Shown: piece by piece, positions 1 through 11,345 of the stretch
How positions within the stretch are numbered: the first letter of the stretch is position 1
How the letters are laid out: every line of letters begins with the position of its first letter
Source of the DNA: Micrasema longulum
Lineage: Eukaryota; Arthropoda; Insecta; Trichoptera; Brachycentridae
NCBI GenBank assembly: GCA_022494885.1
Contig: JAGVSM010003423.1
Location: 124,001 to 188,000 of the forward strand
DNA length: 64,000 nucleotides
Reading direction: 5' to 3'
Notes under the pieces: generated by a model
Told to the model about the DNA's origin: nothing
Databases searched by the model: none
The model's input: the letters and a program-made list of their open reading frames with translations, nothing else
Program-made: the position numbers and the translations under genes

Positions 1-39
1 CATAAATAAATTAATATCAATACTAGTCTTAATAGGGTA

Positions 40-235
40 AGGAAATGAGAGATCAAGGAAATGTTTTGGACAATCGTGATTTAAACAAAACTACTGTAGA
101 AACACCTTTGATAGTGGATGGGAGATTATTCCAGTTGAGTCACATGAACAGTATATAAGCTTGAAACGTAGGAATTATGTATGGGAATCAAAAGGATGCT
201 TTGAAACATGAGAATAAAGATGCCTTACAATAGAA
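40..235 (-). repeat. Fragment of the same LINE family at window start
   Basis: Shares GTGATTTAAACA..A-TACTGTAG-AACA and GATGGGAGAT-ATTCCA with the copies at 22980 and 29220, more diverged. It preserves the C-terminal coding segment in mutated form. Confidence 0.5.
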
Positions 236-1270
236 GCTTTGAAATTTTAGAAATATAGAGAATATCATGACAAAATTATTGCTCACCATGTCATATGCAG
301 GTTAATATAGGTTTGGCTGATATGTAAATAATTTCGCATAATTTTTGTCTAGGCACAAAAATAAATCGCAGTTTATTATCGAATTAAGTATGTAATATAT
401 CATGTTCAGTTCGTGCTGCATCGCATTTGATGTATCAAAGACAGCAATATTCACCCATCGAGGGAAAAAAACAGCATTTTTTTTTTAAAGGGTTCTTAAT
501 TCTTTTTTGAGACACATACCCTACTGATGTTAATTGATGGAGAGCTATAGCAGAATATTTAAAATACAGATCTGGGGTAATAGATCTTATGAAGGTTAAA
601 TGCAGCTGACAATTTAGCGATCGCTGATACAAATGAAAAAAACTGTGCTATCAACATATTTTATTCATAACAATTACACGCAAACATATGTAGTAATTCA
701 ACAGCGATACGAACATATAAATCTTACATAATAATTAGGAATTATCAATTTCATTTGTAGTCATATTATTTTATATCGAAATATAAATATTTACATAAAC
801 ACTGTGTCCTGTCGAAAACAATTTTTTTTTATTTAAAAGGTCTTGGGGATTTCGGTTTATGGTGGTTCAAGATACATTACAGTACCTCTATTTAAAATAA
901 AGTCAGATAATAATGAATTTCATAATAAATTTAGATTTTAATCAAAAAGAAAAATACAATTTCAATCAACGATATAATGCAAACTAAAAAATAATATATG
1001 TACATTTATATAGAATTGCTCGTTTTATGATAATTATAAATAAAAATTTCTTCAATGGACATGTAATCAACGGTTTGGATAATATAGAATTGTTTTCAAA
1101 TTCATAGAATAAAATAAGTTTGAGTAACATTAATTAGATAATGAGAATCAAACAAAGATAACATTTGAAAAACGGAACGGTGGAATTAAAACGGAATAAT
1201 GGCTAATGATATGCAAACTATGAAACATTTTTATTAAATAATAATGTATTTTGATAGAATTCCTACTTTG
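236..1270. other. AT-rich sequence, nothing recognised
   Basis: No exon-like GC island, RNA gene or recognisable repeat. Short open frames here have no coding character. Confidence 0.5.
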
Positions 1271-1283
1271 ATATAAAATTATA

Positions 1284-1754
1284 ACAGAGATGGAGAAAAC
1301 TTTAGGGAAGTAAATATGGAAGTCTAAGTATTTACAGGGCTCATGACCTGTCAGTGGCTGGTTTAAGTGGCCACTTTACACAGACCTTATTATTCACCAT
1401 TTTGCCTATGTTTGAACATCCATATTTCTTCAATTCTGCCATCTGTTGATTTTAGTTAAGTTAAAGAGATGAAACCTTAATTGTTGTGAAGAGATTCATC
1501 TGAACGAAAGCAATTTTCCAATTTTTAAACTTTTTGGACCAGTTGGTTTTATTATAATATTTTGAGTTTGTCCAAACGTTTGTAGATCAGAGACTGGATT
1601 TCACGCCCTGCGAAGTCATTAAGATTAACAAATTACAACAGGGATGGAGAACACTTTGAAATTTGCTGTTGTAATTTGTTAATCTTAATGACTCCCTAGG
1701 GGGTATAATCCAGTCTTTTGTTTAAAAACATTTGGACAAACTCAAAATATTGTA
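1284..1754 (+). mobile_element. Foldback family, solo copy with 11-bp target duplication
   Basis: Starts with ACAGAGATGGAG, carries TATGGAAGTCTAAG, GACCTGTCAGTGGCTGGTTT, AAGTGGCCACTTTACACA, and ends ACAAACTCAAAATATTGTA. It is flanked on both sides by ATAAAATTATA (1273-1283 and 1755-1765). An internal inverted repeat around ACAAATTACAACAGGG and its complement spans about 1585-1720. No coding capacity. The exact left boundary is ambiguous by a few bases. Confidence 0.65.
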
Positions 1755-2209
1755 ATAAAATTATATCCCTAATCGAAAAAATAAATGATTTTCAGTGAAT
1801 TTTAAAGTAGGAATATTCTGGAAAAAATTACATAAGTTGGTATTAGTAAATACTTATATTGGGAAAACAAGATGAGCTGCTTAGTCCAGCCAGAAATAAG
1901 CCACTCATCTTGTCACTTGGCCCACTGTATTTTAAATCTAATCATAAAATAATTGGCAAATATAAGTACAGTAGAAAACGCTCCCTGGAGAATTTTCTAG
2001 CTCTGAGAACTCGTCAAAAATAATAAGCTAAATATCGTATTTTATTAATATTACATATAAATAAATCGGATGCTTAGTTCATTGTACAATACTATAGTCA
2101 AGTCAGACAAGTAAAAAAAAAAAACAAGATAGGAGTTAATTGGGCGATATTATGAGATGTTGCTTCATAGACGAATGCTCTGTATTCCGTGAACAGATTT
2201 GGTCAACAA

Positions 2210-2376
2210 TCCTCCGTGGTGCAGTGGTCAAGAACACATAAGGTTCCGGGTTCAATTCCCGGTGAGAACACAAAAATTAAATGTGATTTTTCTCAAGTCT
2301 GGGTGTTCTGTGATGTAATTCACCACTGTAATTGGGCCTCCTGGCCTGTTGTGGTGCAAAAATAAAATAAAAACAA
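2210..2376 (+). repeat. tRNA-derived SINE, family A
   Basis: A tRNA-like head (CCTCCGTGGTGCAGTGGTCA, box B GGTTCCGGGTTCAATTCCCG) is followed by GTGATTTTTCTCAAG-CTGGGTGTTCTG and CTCCTGGCCTGTTGTGGTGC, then an A-rich tail. Same body as 4508-4706. Confidence 0.75.
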
Positions 2377-2680
2377 TGCAGAGCTTCTGAGGAAAGCTAA
2401 TTGCAACAGGGAATTATTAAGGTCCGTAAGATTTCCTATCTTGGTCACATCCCGCGTTGAGACAAATATGAAATCCTCCAACTTATATTTATGGGCAAGA
2501 TTGAGGGACAACATGGACCTGGCAGAAGGCAAAAGTCTTGGCTTCGCAACATAAGAGACAGGATCGGAATGAGATGTGTGGAGTTGTTCCGGACAGCACA
2601 AGACGGAGACCTTTTTAGAAGTGATTGCCAACGTTGGAGACATCGGCTAGGACACAAGAAGAAGATGCAATGTTAATTAT
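2376..2680 (+). pseudogene. RTE-like LINE ORF2 C-terminal fragment
   Basis: A shifted frame gives RKISYLGHIPR then, at 2491-2676, MGKIEGQHGPGRRQKSWLRN ... CVELFRTAQDGDLFRSDCQ and a stop. YLGH.LR....LLQLI..GKI.G.RG.GR+..SWL+NIR is the end of RTE-type endonuclease/RT proteins. It directly abuts the SINE at 2210-2376. Confidence 0.7.
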
Positions 2681-2761
2681 GTAAAAAAATCTTATATCTG
2701 ATTTACTACTCAGATAATGTCAAATGCCACCATAAAAATATAATACCAAGTAACTTCTACA

Positions 2762-2800
2762 GAATGAGGAAGTTCAGTGCTACGGGAAATCGGATATAAA
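2762..2800 (+). mobile_element. End fragment of the ATGAGGAAGTTCAG MITE
   Basis: AATGAGGAAGTTCAGTGCTA-CGGGAAATCGG. Confidence 0.4.
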
Positions 2801-2972
2801 AAATGTTTACTTGCACTAGGTAACAATTAAAGCATTTAATTGTACAGCGAAGTTTCTCTAAAATGTATGAAAAATGAACAGTTTTAATAAAAAAGAACTA
2901 TGTCACAAGTTCTTGCGGATCAACCAATCAATTACAGCGATGGATTTTTTTTCAATAGAATAGTAAATATTT

Positions 2973-3118
2973 GGGTTCTTATTATTTACCCAAATATTTC
3001 GATTTTGGAGCCATTTTTAACGAGTTGTAAATAACTCACTATTAGAAAATGAGAAGCAAGTTGGGTTTGAACCTCGGACCTCTGATCGGTGAGTCCGCAA
3101 CACTAGCCACAAGCTGAT
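2973..3118 (-). repeat. tRNA-derived SINE, family B
   Basis: The reverse complement has GGCTAGTGTTGCGGACTCAC ... AGGTTCAAACCCA, then the tail AACTCGTTAAAAATGGCTCC ... AAATATTTGGGTAAATAATA. Confidence 0.65.
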
Positions 3119-3829
3119 TTTGTGTTGTGTTAGATTTCCAACCGGAAACCCGGAGGTAGCTATTTTTTTCAACGTTTAGTCTGTTTTGATGCTACGGGGC
3201 TCTACTTTTAAATGTCAGTATAACTCACCGGCGACTACTTGTGACTTCACAGGCGGAGTAGTTCAAAATTACAAAACTTTGAAAATCATAGCGATGGTAG
3301 ATAACACGATACACAAAAAAATATTTGGCTTGGTTTGATAGTCTATTCACAAATAAAATATATAAAACAAAACAACTGTACTTCCTTATTAAATGGTGCT
3401 TGGGTCTTTTCAAAAACATTTCTGAACTGAATGTCCTATTAAAGTGGACATTTTGCACCATATAAGATCATTTAAATACTTATTTAGTCACCGTCCCAAA
3501 GCTTGTAATTTGGAGATGTCCAAGGAACTGGGAGCATTATAATAGGAAACAATGTTAGGTGTTGGTAATACATACGATTAAAAATAGGCGCAATAATTCA
3601 TGTTTTTCAACAAATACATATTACACAATTTAAAACAATAGTACCAGCTGGAATAAAAGATACATTGTCTAAAAAGCTAAAATTATTGTATTATTTATAA
3701 AAGAGAAATCATTTCATTCAGTTGTTCTTCGCAATATTATTTTGCATCAATTAGCAAAGGAGTAATTAGTTAAGTAGGAAAGTTTCAGATAAAATTTCGA
3801 GACATATCGACGGTATATGTATTCTTATC

Positions 3830-4042
3830 GAATTTGCATTTTGTGAGGTTTACAGGAGAGCAGAAACAAACCTTGATATTTTTTTAAGAAGCTATCGGAT
3901 ATTATAGAATTGCAAACATGTATCCATCGTATTTCACTACACATGTTTGGCAATTCCACAGGATCTGATAGCTTCATAAAAAAGTATTTAGCTTTGTTTT
4001 TGTTCTCCTGTAAACTTTGCAAAATGCAGGTCGATATCATGT
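3830..4042. mobile_element. Foldback MITE-like hairpin
   Basis: Inverted arms of about 85 bases: TTTACAGGAGAGCAGAAACA with TTTGTTTTTGTTCTCCTGTAA, and AAGAAGCTATCGGAT with ATCTGATAGCTTCAT. No relative elsewhere in the window was noticed. Confidence 0.55.
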
Positions 4043-4284
4043 TGGACTTGTGTGCAGTTTGCGGTAGTGTAAATATTTATTTTCATGAGCAGTGGTTATC
4101 GTTTTCATGATCAACAGTCATTTTGTGCAAAGAATCCCTACCTTACGTGACAAGCATTAAGTATTGCAAAAAAATTGCAACACCAGACAAATAATATCGC
4201 GGTGCTTTTTGTAAAATATGATTGAAATTTGAAGCATTAACTTTTGAGATTTTCTATGTTGAAGAATGAAACTTTGTACTTATT

Positions 4285-4775
4285 CTGTGTAAAGCTCAAA
4301 GTAGTAACCCGTACCGCTTAAAGAAAAGCCCCGTTGCATAGAACAAAAGTGTTACAAATTTTTGGTTTGGTTTTTAGTTTAACAACAAATGTTTAACGGA
4401 CAACTTCGGTTTGCGTTTGCAATTCTCGATCCGAGTACCTATGGCCAGTTGTATCGCTGTAAACTTAGCTGACTTCGTAGTTGATAATCATAAAAACCGC
4501 TACACGCGGCCTCCGTGGTGTAGCGGTCAAGACGCTTGACTCACGCACGGAAGGTTCCGGGTTCGATTCCCGGTGAGAACACAAAAAATAAAAATGTGAT
4601 TTTTCTCAAGCCTGGGTGTTCTGTGATATGTAATTCGCCACTGTTATTGGGCCTCCTGGCCTGTTGTGGTGCAAAAATAAATGTAAATGTAAAAAAAAAA
4701 AAAAAAGCTTTTTGTCCATATGGGCGACTATTAACCGGTGGCGTATTATTACTCTAAGGTGTAGTCTTTAATTGA
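4285..4775 (-). repeat. Unnamed interspersed repeat, copy 1 (split by SINE A)
   Basis: AACAACAAATGT-TAACGGAC, CAATTCTCGATCCGAGTACC and (after the SINE) GGGCGACTATTA, TATTATTACTCTAAGG recur in inverse order at 48060-48330 and in part at 15000-15145. It has no coding capacity that I can recognise. The strand is arbitrary. Confidence 0.5.
4508..4706 (+). repeat. tRNA-derived SINE, family A (best copy)
   Basis: The head has box A-like TGGTGTAGCGG and perfect box B GGTTCGATTCC, followed by the family A body and a 16-base poly(A). It interrupts the repeat that resumes at about 4707 (GTCCATATGGGCGACTATTA), which is continuous in the copy at 48060-48330. Confidence 0.8.
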
Positions 4776-4779
4776 AATT

Positions 4780-6270
4780 AATACTCGGACTGGAGTCGGA
4801 GCATAACTGTTTTATTTTATAAAGGGTTTATTTTTACGCCTTGACAAAACAACAGCTGTGTTGTCGGCATATTCATTTTAATTAGTGATATTTAACAATT
4901 TTTTGAAGACTAAATGTGAACTAAATAGGTAGCATGCCTGGCATGGTACCCGCTAACAGGATTGCAATTTTATTTATTCCATTTTACTCACAAATTGATG
5001 TAGTTTAAACTCTAATAAGATAAAAATGTTCAACCAATTCATTTCTTACAAGTCTTACACACGATATACTAGTGGTTTGCTGTTAATTTTTGTACTTTTT
5101 GTAAGAATTTGTAACTTTACCATTCTGACGGTTAAACGAAAATAAAACGATGCACTTAGGTAATAAAATAAATTACCGCTAATAATGTGTGAAACAAAGA
5201 GAACCAACCAACTTACACTACGCAAGAATATCGGTTGAGGTTTTTACATGAAGTATACTAACTGCCAACCCTTGAGAGAAGTCTTAATTGGCACCAAATC
5301 GTTATACTCAATCTGTTTAGGAAATATATTTGTGTGCGTATATATCGTCATGCTCGTAGAAAAATGAGACATGTGATTTTCTAAAACTTTTTCTTGAGAG
5401 TGGTTATTTTTTTTTTTTACACTTTATGTCATAACTTGATGAGAACAAAAGTATTTCATTTGATACTTGGTTTAGTTTTATACATATATATATATTTACA
5501 AACCTGGAATATAAAGCCTTTATAAACTTTCTCAAAATCAAATATAAAAGAAAGTCAATATCATATTTTGTCGTTCTACAATTCATTTAATTTTGTAACA
5601 TAAAATTATTTCTGTACTTTCTGTAAGAAGTAACAATGAGTGTCCTTTCAGGAGATTTCCACACATTTATTTTTGTGTTTTACATTTAATGAATGATTAT
5701 AAGTGTGTAACATAGGTTATAGTTTCAATCCGATAGGAAATTAGACAAAGGACCTGCATGCATGCAAATCAGCAGGTTTTGTTTTTGTTTGTAACTATGT
5801 TGAAGTAAAAACCAAATAAACACATGTTATATACTTAAAAAGTATTGTTTCCTGTCATTATCAAACATGTCCACTAATTTTATAAAATTCTAAGACTCCA
5901 AGACCTAACTAATGTAAATTCCAATGTCTCGAATTTTTAAAATAGAAATATCTTATTAAAACTTAGCAGTCGAGTAATTACACTATCGTACGAATTAGTC
6001 ATTAAATAATACAGAGCAAAATATCGCTAATTGGCATTATAAACAAAGCTTATGCTTAAATATAGTAATTGCTAAGACAAGTAACAAAAAAGTAAACAAA
6101 CAGTAACCAAATATGGATAGACAGCATGACTGATTGGAAAAACATCGCAAATGTTCCACAGGTGAGAGTACAACTCGACATAAAGATTATATTTTGGCAT
6201 TTTCTTTTTCTCGATCTAAATCAAAGGACAATGTACGTTACCCGATACATCAGTCTCGTACCAGACTACG
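4780..6270. other. 3' flank of the CCCH gene, nothing firm recognised
   Basis: AT-rich, with short direct and inverted words but no exon or named element. It may contain the 3' UTR of the CCCH gene. Confidence 0.45.
5666..5671 (-). promoter_or_regulatory. Possible polyadenylation signal of the CCCH gene
   Basis: AATAAA on the minus strand about 600 bases after the stop at 6274. I saw no closer canonical hexamer, but variants could be used, so this is tentative. Confidence 0.2.
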
Positions 6271-6273
6271 GTT

Positions 6274-8079
6274 CTAGTGCTGAACAGTTTGGTAGGAGTG
6301 GGCGGGCTGAGGGGCCGAGGGGGGCTGAGACAGCTGGTAGGTGTACTGGGGAGGCTGCGGGGGCTGCAGGGGGGGCGCCGCGTAGGGGGGATACGCCCCC
6401 GGCTGGGGGTAGGGCGCGGGGGAGTAGCCAGTGGGGGCGGGGACGGGGGCCAGCGGCTGGGCGTAGTTGCCGCCGGACTGCGCCGAGGGAGGCGGCGCGG
6501 GCGAGTACGTCACCTGCGTCTGGGGCACCTGCTGGACGTACCCCGACGGGGCCGCTTGCGAGTATGCAGAGGAAGACGGAGGGGCGTTTCCCGGCTGCGG
6601 AGAGTAGGCAGGCTGAGCGGAGCTCGGCTGCGAGTATGTCTGCTGCGAGTAGCTGGAAATGGGCTGGGGCGCCGGCTGGTGCGAGTACACCGGGGCCGGC
6701 TGGGGAGCGCTCGACGATGACTGGCTGTAGCTAGCGGACGAGAGAGCGCCGGGGGCCTGCTGCATATACACGGGGGCCGGCTGCGGGGCGGGGGCGCTCA
6801 CCGCCTGAGGCTGATACGAGGACGGAACCGACTGCTGAGTGAAGCTCGGATTTGACGGCTGAGAGCTTTGTTGCTGTTGTTGAGAGAAGCCCGTGCTAGA
6901 CTGCGGAGGGTTGGCCACCTGCTGGGGGAAAGAAGGAGCAGCTTGGGGTTGGCTGGTGGGCAGCTGGGAATACCCGGAGCTCGGCTGATGGGGAGCGTAC
7001 GAGGGCTGCTGAGAGTAAGTGGGGCCAGGCTGGGGGGCGCTGGCAGGCTGCGGGGCGTAGCCGGTGGTCTGGGGCACGAACACCGGGGCGGGCTGCGGGG
7101 CCGCGCGGGGGGCGTACGGCGCCTGCAGCGAGTAGGGCGTCGCTTCGGGCGGGTGCGCGTACACGGGAGCCGCAAGGGGGGCGTAGCCGGGCGTGTGCTG
7201 CGGGTAGCTCCCCGGCTGCTGCTGACCGCCGGGCGCCTCCGGGCGGGGGTCCGCCGGGGGCGCGCGGTACGGGTCGGGCTGGCCGTAGACCGGGCCGGGT
7301 CCCGCGGCGGGCGCGGGGACGGGAGCGGGAGCGGGCGGCCCGGGGGAGGGGGCAAACGTAGCAGCCGGCGGTTGCGAGGGAGCCCGAGAAACGATCGTCA
7401 CGTTTCTGAGAAAATTAACTCGATCAGTTATCTTTTCCTCGTATACATCCTTTACATAACTTGCAGTCAGGTTTTGATTTTCAATTTCACTCAGCGCCTT
7501 CCTGAGGATATCGTTTTCTCGTTTAATTTGGTCGCATATACTGCAGGGCATAATTACGGGTTCTTTTGGCGGCGGTGGTTCCATTTGGTAAATAATTTTC
7601 GGCATTTTTGGTTCGGTGGTGAATGGGTGCGCGTATTGCTGGGGTCCGCAGTCCGGGGGCTCTGCAGGGGGGGCGGGCTCTGGGGGAGGAGGGGTGTGAG
7701 GCGGCGGAGGCTGCGCGGGCGGAGGCCGCGAGGGCGGCGGCGGCGGAGGGGGGCACCAGTAGGGACTGTAGGGCGGCGGAGGGCAGTTCATGGGGGGCAG
7801 CTGCAGGCCGCCGGGGAGCGCGGATCCAGGGGGCGCGGCCATCGGGCCGGTGGGAGATACGGCCCGCTCGAGCGCCTCTAGAGAGTGCTGGAACTTACAG
7901 TTGACCCGAGTACAGTTACCGCGACTAAAGTCCCTGCAGACGTGGTTAAACTGCTTGGATGGGCGAAGGTCGAGAGGCACGTTATCGAGAGGAAGCGGCG
8001 GCGTCGGCTCCTGCTCGGGTTGGATGGATACAACCTGATTTTCGTAGGTTGCACTAGGAATTATTTCGTTTTCTGCCAT
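6274..8079 (-). CDS. CCCH zinc-finger protein, ZC3H10-like, with long P/Q/S/Y-rich tail (single exon)
   Basis: One uninterrupted frame of 601 codons plus TAG. The start is the ATG at 8079 (protein begins MAENEIIPSATYENQ). A TAA lies in frame upstream with no ATG between, so this is the only possible Met start in the exon. A single CCCH finger spans residues about 48-65 (C48, C56, C61, H65; spacing x7-x4-x3) in the context VCRDFSRGNC. A proline-rich stretch covers about 85-165. A conserved-looking block begins with C179-x2-C182 and runs into a charged, leucine-heptad coiled coil to about 235. The rest is Pro/Gln/Ala/Ser/Tyr-rich with recurrent YSQ and YSP motifs. ZC3H10 proteins are nuclear RNA-binding factors with, as I know them, three CCCH fingers, then a coiled coil, then a Pro/Ala-rich tail; here only one finger is present. 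The RNA-binding role is inferred. The exon is far more GC-rich than its surroundings. Confidence 0.85.
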   Translation of the reverse strand: MAENEIIPSATYENQVVSIQPEQEPTPPLPLDNVPLDLRPSKQFNHVCRDFSRGNCTRVNCKFQHSLEALERAVSPTGPMAAPPGSALPGGLQLPPMNCPPPPYSPYWCPPPPPPPSRPPPAQPPPPHTPPPPEPAPPAEPPDCGPQQYAHPFTTEPKMPKIIYQMEPPPPKEPVIMPCSICDQIKRENDILRKALSEIENQNLTASYVKDVYEEKITDRVNFLRNVTIVSRAPSQPPAATFAPSPGPPAPAPVPAPAAGPGPVYGQPDPYRAPPADPRPEAPGGQQQPGSYPQHTPGYAPLAAPVYAHPPEATPYSLQAPYAPRAAPQPAPVFVPQTTGYAPQPASAPQPGPTYSQQPSYAPHQPSSGYSQLPTSQPQAAPSFPQQVANPPQSSTGFSQQQQQSSQPSNPSFTQQSVPSSYQPQAVSAPAPQPAPVYMQQAPGALSSASYSQSSSSAPQPAPVYSHQPAPQPISSYSQQTYSQPSSAQPAYSPQPGNAPPSSSAYSQAAPSGYVQQVPQTQVTYSPAPPPSAQSGGNYAQPLAPVPAPTGYSPAPYPQPGAYPPYAAPPLQPPQPPQYTYQLSQPPSAPQPAHSYQTVQH

Positions 8080-8572
8080 GCTATGGACATCACGCGAGTC
8101 TCGTATCGAGATTATACACAAACTCGATTCGCATATCCGCCGTTAATTAGTAACACGATGCACGCGTTCGCTTCACTTTCGATAACTTTCGTTTTACCGG
8201 CGTAAATAAATTTACATGCTACGCAAAAGTAAGCCGAACCGCGAAATCGGCGAATCCTCCAAAACCAAACTCTGTCAATAGAAAAACGGAAGACAGAAAA
8301 AGATATACTTTAAATACAAAAAATGCATACCATAGACATAAATTTAGTCTTTGACACAAGACATTTAGCGTTCTGTTCGCTTGTGATCACGTTAAAAGGG
8401 GGTCCATTAACGGAAAATGAAAATGAAAAATAAACGTGAAACGCTTTTATCTTTTTTGTACTAGACAAGTTATTTTTATGCCTAAATTTTTTTTTAACCT
8501 TGTAGTTTATTATCATATATTTTTTTTTTAAACTTTTGACCCTTTCATATATCATTTTTTCTTAGAAAAAAT

Positions 8573-8748
8573 AAGTATTTGCGTTTTTATGATTTACCCA
8601 AATATTTCAATTTCGGGGGCCATTTTCAACAAGTTGTAAATAACTCAGTACTAGAAAATGGGAATCTAGTTGTGGTAGGGTGAGGTTTGAACCTTGTACC
8701 TCTGATCCGAGAGTCCGTGATGCTAGCCACGGGACCACAACCCGGTTC
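8573..8748 (-). repeat. tRNA-derived SINE, family B
   Basis: The reverse complement begins CCGGGTTGTGGTCCCGTGGC, carries a box B-like GGTTCAAACCT, and ends TATTTGGGTAAATCATAAAA. It lies just upstream of the CCCH gene. Confidence 0.7.
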
Positions 8749-9199
8749 AAAATATTTGAATTTAAATTCGGGAAATACCTAATGTATCGGCCTTGTAAAT
8801 TAAAATGTACAAAATTATAAAAATTAATTTACTGAAAAAATTATTATTGCCATCTTTTACAAAATATGATTAAGAATTTATTGAGATATTTCACCTAAAT
8901 AAAAGAATTGCGATACTTTATTATGTCTTGTTGTGATTCTTCGGGCAGATTCATTGAAAGCAAAAAATATATTATAAGTAGGTACTTCAGGACCCGTCAT
9001 AATATTTAAAGATCAATAGAAATATTTATAATAATGCGATAATGCATAATAATGCGATGGTCGAATATAATTGATTTAAGAAAAAATTGGAAATATAAAA
9101 TTTTATATGTATTTCTTTATTATTTTCAATATTTTTTTATTTGTAATACCAACTTTGTTGATCAATGTAATGTTGTTTTTTAGATATTTATAAAATAAC

Positions 9200-9400
9200 C
9201 ATGTTTTATGAACCACTTTCTATTGACACAACCGACTAGTTTCGGCAACAGCACGTTGCTCTTTTTTGGGTTTTTCATAACCTTGAGTTATTTATTTGAT
9301 AACTTTAAGTTATTAAATAACCCTGAAGAATGCCATTTTCTGTTGCCGAAACTAGTCGTTTGTGTCAATAAAAAGTGATTTATAAAACAAAATTGTTTTA
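9200..9400. mobile_element. Foldback hairpin (MITE-like)
   Basis: CACTTTCTATTGACACAACC and CGACTAGTTTCGGCAACAG pair with CTGTTGCCGAAACTAGTCG and TTTGTGTCAATAAAAAGTG; arms about 50 bases, loop about 100. Confidence 0.65.
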
Positions 9401-9826
9401 TTTATCACCCAAAAATCTTTAAAATATACCTAGCCCACTATTTGTTTATGTTTTGGTTTTGCAATGTCTGCCATCTAGAGTAAAGAGGAAGCCATGTCAT
9501 CATCAGCATTCTTTTATCCCGTTTGCCACGACTTAACAAACTGGAAGTTAAATAATCAGTTTTACGCTTCAGTGCCATTTCAGGAATTATTACAGAATAG
9601 AATCACGTATAAAATTAATATTACTATTCCACTTATTTTTTTATTTATTGGATTTTACTTAAATTATCTATTCTATCATGAAAACATTTTTATTTCATTT
9701 ATTTTATTCAGATATTTAGAACATTACAGAAAGAAAACCCAATTCATTATAAATACAACAATAGATCACAAATCATAGTAGATAGTTATGTTATTAAAAT
9801 AATACAACAAAATGTAAAAAGAAAAA

Positions 9827-10795
9827 TTAAAAGTTAGAAAGTGTTTTCCTAAGGGAAGGCCCACTGTCGTGAAATATGTCGAAATCCGAGGTGATGCGAT
9901 TAAGTAGAGAGATTGCTCTACCGACCGGCATAACCATTGGCAGGTTGGTTCTGCATCGTGGTAGGTAAACCAATCGATGCTGTCTTTGTCGAAAATAGTT
10001 ATCAGGTACGAACAGACCTACATCCATCAGAATTTTTGAGTTATGTGTGCGACCACCAATCATCTGGAAAAAGTGAACACCCAAATGAACGTCCCTCCTC
10101 CTCCATAATGACTGATAGCCTAGTATTTCCAGCAAAAGGTCGGTTGGGAAGAGCCAAGGATAATATCAACACTTTTTTAGGTACAGATAGCGCAGAAATT
10201 TCTTTTGCACTTTGGTGGAGAGGCCACCATCAAAGAGTATCGAGCCTCGTGTGGCGACTAAATAGCGAGTCATTACATAAATTAACCATATGAAGATTAA
10301 AAGATAACTGAGCGTCAAACAACACCCCGAGATCTCTGGACGTTGAAGCCTTTTCAAGCTTCACTCCGTCCATGAGATAACGATAGTATATGGTTTTGGA
10401 TGCTCTTGTGTATGCCATTACAAAACATTTGGAGACATTGAAGAATAATATGTTTTGTTTGCTCCATTGAATTATATTTTGAATGTCACACTGAAGTTAT
10501 ATACATCTGAAGAAGTCAGTACTTCACAAAACAGTTTTAAATCGTCAGCAAATAAGAGAAAATTACAAAATTTTATGACTTTACCAATATCATTTATAAA
10601 GATTATAAATAACATTAGTCTCAAATTAGAACCTCGAGGAACTCCTGAAGAGGTATTAAATGTTTCGGATTGATACAGTCTGTATGACACATATTGCTTA
10701 CGATCTGTAAGATAATTTGTGAATAGCTTTAAAAGAATGTTACTAAAGCCAATCCTCTGAAGTTTCAGAAGCAAAAGTTGGTGATCCCACATAAT
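9827..10795 (-). pseudogene. Broken Jockey/CR1-like LINE reverse transcriptase, C-terminal part
   Basis: Several frames on the minus strand read as consecutive pieces of one LINE ORF2. At 10792-10472 the palm motifs GVPRGSN and LLFADDLKL appear. At 10418-10230 there is a thumb-like segment (STSRDLGVLFDAQLSFNLHM). At 10135-9827 the C-terminal region reads LEILGYQSLWRRRDVH and ends RKTLSNF. Frameshifts between the pieces make it non-functional. The FADD catalytic motif itself survives. Confidence 0.75.
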
Positions 10796-10974
10796 CCCAC
10801 ATAGGCGCGGCGTAGTACGTTTTACGTTACAACACGTATAATAAACAGTGCAATTTCTATGGCACAGTCATAGAATTTAAAATAAGGGCACAGTATAAAT
10901 ATTTTGATATAAGAAACAAAAAAATAAGCAGGACCCTTCAACTCTAGAATGACCTTTGTTTGAATGAAACCACC

Positions 10975-11345
10975 GGAAAAATAACTACAATGTTTTTTCT
11001 TACCATTTACCATGCCTTTGATTTCAGGGGAATGCAGAAAGCCGGTTTTGAGCTAAACCAAATCTTTACGGGTCACAGTGGGTTCATGAGCTACCTGCAT
11101 CGCTTCAAGATCTTCGAAATCGACAGCTGCTCATGTGACGATGAAACATTTCAAGATGTCCCCCACGTGTTGATGCATTGCCTCCTTTTCAGCTTTCAGA
11201 GACAACAGCTGGAGGTGCGATGCAGAAGTTTGGGCGAGTAACTATGCGACATCGGATCGGTGATACTTCATTAATAATTCACACGAGAAGTAGTATCTTA
11301 CATGGTCAAGTTAGTGCGAGACATTGGTAAAATAAACCAAAGTAG
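10975..11345 (+). pseudogene. R1-like LINE ORF2 C-terminal fragment with Cys/His motif
   Basis: The frame at 11030-11240 reads AGFELNQIFTGHSGFMSYLH then ...SCSCDDETFQDVPHVLMHC. The C-x-C...H...C arrangement after GHG/GHS-type residues is the C-terminal zinc-knuckle-like motif of R1-type non-LTR elements. It stops shortly after and has no start of its own. It lies directly beside the opposite-strand LINE remnant. Confidence 0.6.

Noticed and set aside
4508..4580. tRNA gene
   Set aside because: Boxes A and B are present, but no full cloverleaf, and the same head recurs with a SINE body and poly(A). The same reasoning applies to the tRNA-like heads at 15527, 20816, 40938, 46491 and 58466.
6126..8205. 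Several long plus-strand frames and a second minus-strand frame over the CCCH gene
   Set aside because: They are by-products of high GC and low stop-codon density opposite or out of frame with the real exon; they are Arg/Gly/Ala-rich with no domains.
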